Of a stretch of 38,863 nucleotides of DNA, positions 35,248 through 38,863 are shown in pieces (position 1 is the first letter of the stretch; each line of letters begins with the position of its first letter). The notes beneath the pieces are model-generated. The model did not search any database. It was not told where the DNA came from and was given only the letters and a program-made list of their open reading frames with translations. The position numbers and the translations under genes were made by a program. Source of the stretch: JAUUZT01 sp964654015 (GTDB lineage Bacteria > Chloroflexota > Dehalococcoidia > GIF9 > AB-539-J10); the NCBI GenBank assembly GCA_964654015.1, contig CAZZHQ010000014.1:1-38863 (forward strand). The letters run 5' to 3'.

Positions 35248-35465
35248 GTCACTCCTAGGGTGGCTAAAATATTTTCCCACTTTGCGGCAATACCAGGGGC
35301 CTTCAAGTTTTCCCGATAGAGTGAAAAGTTCTCATGATGCCTCTAATGCAGGACATTGTGGCACATTCTCCTTTCGTGCACAATCGTCTGCCCCAAACCG
35401 GAGCACGACATCTGGGCGAACGTGACATAAGTATTCAAACACGTAGTTAATAGCTTAGCCTCAAG

Positions 35466-36464
35466 TTAAAGGTACAGAGGGTCGAATTCGACCCCTATCC
35501 CCTTCTCCTCTGCCACTTCATAGGCGTACCATGCCGTTATGACATCCTGGATAGCCAGCCCTGTGGTATCAAATATTGTAATCTCTTTGTCCGTTGTCCT
35601 TCCTGGCTTAACCCCTACCACAATCTCACTTATTTCAGCATAGATATCTGATTTCCCTATTACCCCGTTACTCAGCGGCACATTTATCTCTCCACCATGG
35701 CTGCCCTGCTCCCAGTCATCTATCACAATCCTGGCACGCTTCAGCAGTTCCGGCTCAAGCTCCTCTTTTCCAGGGGCATCGGCACCTACCGCACTGATGT
35801 GCATTCCTTCGGTAATCCATTCGCTCTTGACTATGGGCTTGCGGCTGGGAGTAACCGTGACTAACACATCTGAGCTACATACGGCTTCCTCGGCACTGGC
35901 AAAACTTTTTGCAGTAATAGCAAATCTGTCATGCAACAAAACAGCCAGCTTCTCTGCCTTATCACCATCTATATCAAATATCCTGACCGATTCCAGCTTC
36001 AGAATCTCTCTCAATGCCTCCACCTGGCGAAGAGACTGATATCCTGCTCCAATCACGGAGAGAATTTTAGAATTTTTTCTGGCCAGATATTTGGCAGCAA
36101 CAGCAGTAGCAGCGGCCGTTCGCATAGCGGTGATATGTGTTCCATCCATGAGGCTGATTGGGGCACCCGTCTCAGGGTCAAAAAGCATAATGGAAGCCAG
36201 TACAGTGGGTAATCCATGCTTTGATTGGTTATCGAGATGCGCATTGACTATTTTCACACCTGTCTCATTTAGTCCTTCAAGATAAGCAGGCATTACCCTG
36301 ATATCGCCGTTGAACCTGGGGAAGTACAAATAGCTCTTTGGTGGCATCTGCACCTGATTCCGACCTCTTTCCCCAAACGCTTTTTCCACCAGCCGTATAA
36401 CTTCCGGCATCGACAGGATTTGTTCCACTTCCCGCCTGTTCAGTATCCTCATTTTTTTTTCCAC
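35466..36464 (-). CDS. Ornithine cyclodeaminase / mu-crystallin family protein
   Basis: 332 residues. NAD(P)-dependent family containing ornithine cyclodeaminase, archaeal alanine dehydrogenase and other imine or amino-acid enzymes. Conserved blocks are GVKIVNAHLDN (Lys71), DGTHITAMRTAAATAVAAKYLA, the Rossmann motif VIGAGYQSLRQVEAL (about 137-151), TVTPSRKPIV, HISAVGADAPGKEEL (Asp228 region) and FDTTGLAIQDV. The start is GTG at 36464, preferred over the ATG four codons on because GGAAGGAGG lies seven bases upstream. It stands alone. The motifs do not fix the substrate; an alanine dehydrogenase or ornithine deaminase role are both open. Confidence 0.88.
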   Translation of the reverse strand: MEKKMRILNRREVEQILSMPEVIRLVEKAFGERGRNQVQMPPKSYLYFPRFNGDIRVMPAYLEGLNETGVKIVNAHLDNQSKHGLPTVLASIMLFDPETGAPISLMDGTHITAMRTAAATAVAAKYLARKNSKILSVIGAGYQSLRQVEALREILKLESVRIFDIDGDKAEKLAVLLHDRFAITAKSFASAEEAVCSSDVLVTVTPSRKPIVKSEWITEGMHISAVGADAPGKEELEPELLKRARIVIDDWEQGSHGGEINVPLSNGVIGKSDIYAEISEIVVGVKPGRTTDKEITIFDTTGLAIQDVITAWYAYEVAEEKGIGVEFDPLYL

Positions 36465-36787
36465 GACAAGGCCTCCTTCCTTTTATAAATTAACAGTACT
36501 AAAATATGGCTAAACGTGGTGCTTGCTTTCTGCTACCCAGTATACTCATTTGAAGCAGCTATGTAGTAAAGACAGCCCAATATATTCATGTTTATATCAC
36601 GATATATAAAGTCCCCATATTTGTCAACACATCCCTGTTGCTGAATTTTCGGCTCATAATTTGCCTTTATTCATCGGGCTGCTATATCTTTTTGGAAGTT
36701 TAAGTTATATCAATGAAAAGACTGTTATAATGCCAATAGCTATTTATTCACTTCCAAGCAATATAACTTTTACCCGGATAACCTGAA
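36465..36787. other. Divergent spacer with crossed inverted repeats and an extended -10 promoter
   Basis: No gene seen. TATAAT (36726-36731) preceded by TG-T (36723-36725) is an extended -10 promoter reading toward the NfeD-like gene. It is flanked by two inverted pairs: TTGGAAGT (36692-36699) with ACTTCCAA (36750-36757), and AAGTTATAT (36702-36710) with ATATAACTT (36761-36769). The pairs cross rather than nest. Confidence 0.45.
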
Positions 36788-37195
36788 ATGGCGACGAAGA
36801 GACGCAAGATATTTTCCCTAATACTGTCACTACTCGAGCAATTGACGCTGGTGACTGCAGTGCTCTGGATTTTACCGAAGGTTGGCATAAATATCCCTGT
36901 TTGGGGACTTATGCTGATGATGCTTGCCCTGGGTGCACACTCTATACTGGGTTACAGGCTAGGGGAGAAAGTGATGAAGAAAAGCCCCCTGGTATGGCCT
37001 GCCGCCGGCAGCAGAGGAAGAGCAACAACCCCAGTCGCTCCTTCGGGTTATGTCCTGATTAGCAACGAACGATGGAAGGCATCTTCCACAGGAGCAGATA
37101 TAGCCAGGGGAACGGTGGTTACCATTGTCAGAGTGGAGGGAACGCGGCTTTGGGTAACTGCTGGAAATGATTTAAACGAAGCAAAGAATGGCTGA
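36788..37195 (+). CDS. NfeD-like C-terminal domain membrane protein
   Basis: 135 residues. One or two N-terminal hydrophobic segments (about 10-30 and 35-52), then the NfeD OB-fold: GRATTPVAPSGYVLISNERWKASS and ARGTVVTIVRVEGTRLWV fit the family pattern G-x-A-x-T-x-L-x-P-x-G-x-V in slightly changed form (Pro-Val for Pro-Leu). NfeD proteins associate with stomatin-like membrane proteins and proteases; no such partner is adjacent, so this looks like a short orphan form. The start ATG 36788 lacks a clear ribosome site. Next gene begins about 140 bases on. Confidence 0.75.
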   Translation: MATKRRKIFSLILSLLEQLTLVTAVLWILPKVGINIPVWGLMLMMLALGAHSILGYRLGEKVMKKSPLVWPAAGSRGRATTPVAPSGYVLISNERWKASSTGADIARGTVVTIVRVEGTRLWVTAGNDLNEAKNG

Positions 37196-37337
37196 TTGAA
37201 TTCGCCATAATCTTAGTTGCCCATAACCGTTATTGTTATAGCCAGTTAAACAAGGCTAGAACAAGCAGTCGCCACCATAGCGCTGAGAAGCCACAAGAAT
37301 AGACAAAGCTGTTTAAAAAAGGTATCCTTACAAAGCT

Positions 37338-37973
37338 ATGGAGATTAAATGGTTAGGGCATTCCTGTTTCAGTATCAAAGAGAAAGGCAAAACAATAATC
37401 ACCGACCCATATGGTCCCGAGCTGGGTTATTCTCCACTCAAGCAATCCGCAGATATAGTAACCGTCAGCCATTTCCACCCTGGACATAGCTTTGTCGAAG
37501 GAATTGATAACGACCCGAGGCAGATAATAACTCCCGGGGAGTATGAAATGGGCGGATTTTTCATTACCGGTGTTTCTACTTTTCATGACAATGAAAATGG
37601 TGAAGTAAGGGGCAAAAACACCGTATTTCTGCTGGAACTTGGAAATGTGCTGGTATGTCATCTAGGCGACCTGGGGCACCGATTGACACCTCAACTACTT
37701 GAGGAGATAGGCCCTGTCGACGTACTCTTTCTGCCAGTAGGAGAAGGGTCCACTTTTTCTGTCAACCTAGCGGTTGAAACCGTCAGAGCCATGGAGCCTC
37801 GCATAGTTATACCCATGCATTACAAAACAGAAGCTTTAAACAGAGAACTTGAAACCGTGGATGCTTTCCTCAAGAAAATGGGCACCAAGGAGATAGAGGC
37901 AAAACCCAGTATATCATTGAGTCAGTCTTCTCTGCCTTCAAATACGGAAGTCATAATACTCAGTTACGAATAA
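37338..37973 (+). CDS. Metallo-beta-lactamase fold hydrolase, altered metal motif
   Basis: 211 residues, beginning IKWLGHSCFSIKEKGKTIITDPY, characteristic of the UPF0173-like/lactamase_B_3 branch. The usual HxHxDH metal motif reads SHFHPGHS: His45, His47 and His50 are kept, but the Asp is Gly49. Later ligand areas look normal: VSTFHD, HLGDLGH (Asp about 112) and PMHYKTE. Loss of the Asp would weaken the second metal site, although the rest is well conserved. The ATG follows a weak AAAGG. No neighbouring gene hints at its substrate. Lies upstream of the zinc-ribbon gene, with a gap of about 40 bases. Confidence 0.88.
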   Translation: MEIKWLGHSCFSIKEKGKTIITDPYGPELGYSPLKQSADIVTVSHFHPGHSFVEGIDNDPRQIITPGEYEMGGFFITGVSTFHDNENGEVRGKNTVFLLELGNVLVCHLGDLGHRLTPQLLEEIGPVDVLFLPVGEGSTFSVNLAVETVRAMEPRIVIPMHYKTEALNRELETVDAFLKKMGTKEIEAKPSISLSQSSLPSNTEVIILSYE

Positions 37974-38014
37974 ACAACCATAATTCTTTGACATGTCCCG
38001 CCAGGCACTCTACA

Positions 38015-38722
38015 ATGGCATTTACTATGACTCTGCCCGGGCAAATGTACAAACTGCAGCAGCTTGACAGCGAACTGCAACGCCAACGACAATACATAGA
38101 GGATATTGACCGCCAGTTGAGCGGAAACAAGGATTTATCCAAAATTGAAGCGAATCTCGGTTCGATGAAACAGCAGCTTACAGATATGAGGAAAACCCAG
38201 AAAGAGGTTGAGTGGAAGTTGACGGATATGACCGAGAGGAGCAGAGACATCAACAATAAGCTATATACTGGCGTAATCCAGAGTCCCAAAGAATTGCTGA
38301 GTCTAAAGCACGAAGCTGAAAGCTTGAAACAAAGAATCGACACCAAGGAAGAAGAGTTACTGGAGATAATGGGACAGGTGGAGGAGAAGGAAACAGAAGA
38401 GAAGAACTGCAGCCAGAAGTTCAGTGAGTTGACACAGGAATGGCAGCAAAGGCAGATCGACCTTGCTCAAAAGAGAGACGAGAGTGAAAAAGAGATTGCC
38501 AGACTGCATAAGAGCCGAGAAGAAGATTTAAAACAAATAGAACAAAGAGCTCTCAGTCTCTATCAACAAATCAAGACAATCAGAGGACAGGCTGTGGTTA
38601 GAGTACAGCAAGGGCAGTGCCAGGGGTGTCATATGACCCTGCCTATAGGACAAGGTCAAAAAGCCAAGGCTGGAGAAATAGTCCAGTGTAGCAACTGCAG
38701 CAGAATACTCTATGTTGAATAA
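38015..38722 (+). CDS. Coiled-coil zinc-ribbon protein (COG1579-like)
   Basis: 235 residues from ATG 38015; a TTG at 37988 is in frame but has no ribosome site, and in the family the protein begins close to the coiled coil. Residues about 15-185 are Gln/Glu/Lys/Leu-rich heptads (LQQLDSELQRQRQYIED, REEDLKQIEQRAL) and end in a C4 zinc ribbon: Cys202-x2-Cys205 and Cys225-x2-Cys228 (CQGC and CSNC). The family has proposed nucleic-acid binding or chaperone-like roles but no accepted function. Its position just before rnpB is of interest, because, as I recall, such genes occur near rnpB in other lineages. Confidence 0.85.
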   Translation: MAFTMTLPGQMYKLQQLDSELQRQRQYIEDIDRQLSGNKDLSKIEANLGSMKQQLTDMRKTQKEVEWKLTDMTERSRDINNKLYTGVIQSPKELLSLKHEAESLKQRIDTKEEELLEIMGQVEEKETEEKNCSQKFSELTQEWQQRQIDLAQKRDESEKEIARLHKSREEDLKQIEQRALSLYQQIKTIRGQAVVRVQQGQCQGCHMTLPIGQGQKAKAGEIVQCSNCSRILYVE

Positions 38723-38731
38723 CCTTATGTT

Positions 38732-38758
38732 TTGACCTTTCACCCCGCTCTCTATAAA
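38732..38758 (+). promoter_or_regulatory. Probable rnpB promoter
   Basis: TTGACC (38732-38737) and TATAAA (38753-38758) spaced by 15 bases, placed just after the upstream coding end. The predicted start, about seven bases after the -10, coincides with the 5' end of the RNase P RNA, which supports the assignment despite the short spacing. Confidence 0.5.
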
Positions 38759-38766
38759 CTATTATT

Positions 38767-38863
38767 GAGCAAGTAGATTGGGTGGCCGCTCTGCACCAAT
38801 GGTGCGGAGAGGAAAGTCCGAGCTCCACCGGGCAGGATGCTGGGTAACACCCAGGAGGGGCGA
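38767..38863 (+). ncRNA. rnpB: RNase P RNA, bacterial class A-like, 3' part outside window
   Basis: Catalytic RNA that trims tRNA 5' leaders. The sequence carries the diagnostic conserved core GAGAGGAAAGTCCGAGCTCC (38806-38825) followed by GGGCAGGATGCTGGGTAACA, matching the CR-I/P3-P4 region of bacterial RNase P RNA, and GGTGCGGAGA before it corresponds to the P3 strand. The 5' end is set near 38767 from alignment to the M1 RNA start and from the promoter; the 3' end lies beyond base 38863. Confidence 0.93.

Noticed and set aside
1..38863. tRNA genes, CRISPR arrays, insertion sequences or a replication origin
   Set aside because: No tRNA T-loop signature, no regularly spaced repeats, no transposase or integrase frame and no DnaA-box cluster were found by reading; a tRNAscan or covariance search was not possible.

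Overview
The window looks like a chromosomal segment of an anaerobic bacterium of moderate GC content, most plausibly Chloroflexota close to Dehalococcoidia. This is inferred from gene content: two tungsten/molybdopterin aldehyde ferredoxin oxidoreductases, a split two-subunit glycine decarboxylase, a UPF0182 membrane protein, an archaeal-flavoured MoxR/DUF58/DUF4350/DUF4129 envelope cluster led by a geranylgeranyl-reductase-like flavoprotein, and a COG1579 zinc-ribbon gene just before rnpB. No 16S rRNA or other taxonomic marker is present, so the placement is tentative.

Layout. 1-5.0 kb (+): mostly single genes with long spacers: the end of msrA, a ketopantoate-reductase-like gene, a nitroreductase, an ICMT-like membrane methyltransferase, a 4-oxalocrotonate-tautomerase-like enzyme and a small calcium-repeat lipoprotein. 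Three of the spacers hold copies of one hairpin element with a conserved loop. 5.1-7.4 kb (+): a tightly overlapped AbiEi-AbiEii-RadC operon behind a strong promoter that sits in a large palindrome. 7.4-16.6 kb (-): inositol-monophosphatase-family enzyme, tandem AOR paralogues, UPF0182 protein and glyA. 16.9-18.1 kb (+): alanine racemase, converging on the glycine cleavage operon gcvH-gcvPA-gcvPB-gcvT (18.1-22.5 kb, -); the shared terminator contains both stop codons. 22.7-23.2 kb (-): a CGGC-domain protein.

23.6-35.2 kb (+): ten co-directional genes, several overlapping, that form the most unusual region: FAD oxidoreductase, two small membrane proteins, a secreted Ig-like/DUF4129 protein, DUF4350 protein, MoxR AAA+ ATPase, DUF58 protein without a visible MIDAS, a small ORF, and two exported CARDB-type proteins with C-terminal membrane segments. 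They suggest a membrane-anchored AAA+ machine acting on surface proteins; the function is unknown.

35.5-38.9 kb: an ornithine-cyclodeaminase-family enzyme (-), an NfeD-like membrane protein, a metallo-beta-lactamase-fold protein, a coiled-coil zinc-ribbon protein, and the 5' part of the RNase P RNA cut by the window edge (all +). Metabolically, glyA and the gcv operon link serine and glycine to one-carbon units, and the AOR pair points to ferredoxin-dependent aldehyde/carboxylate redox chemistry.
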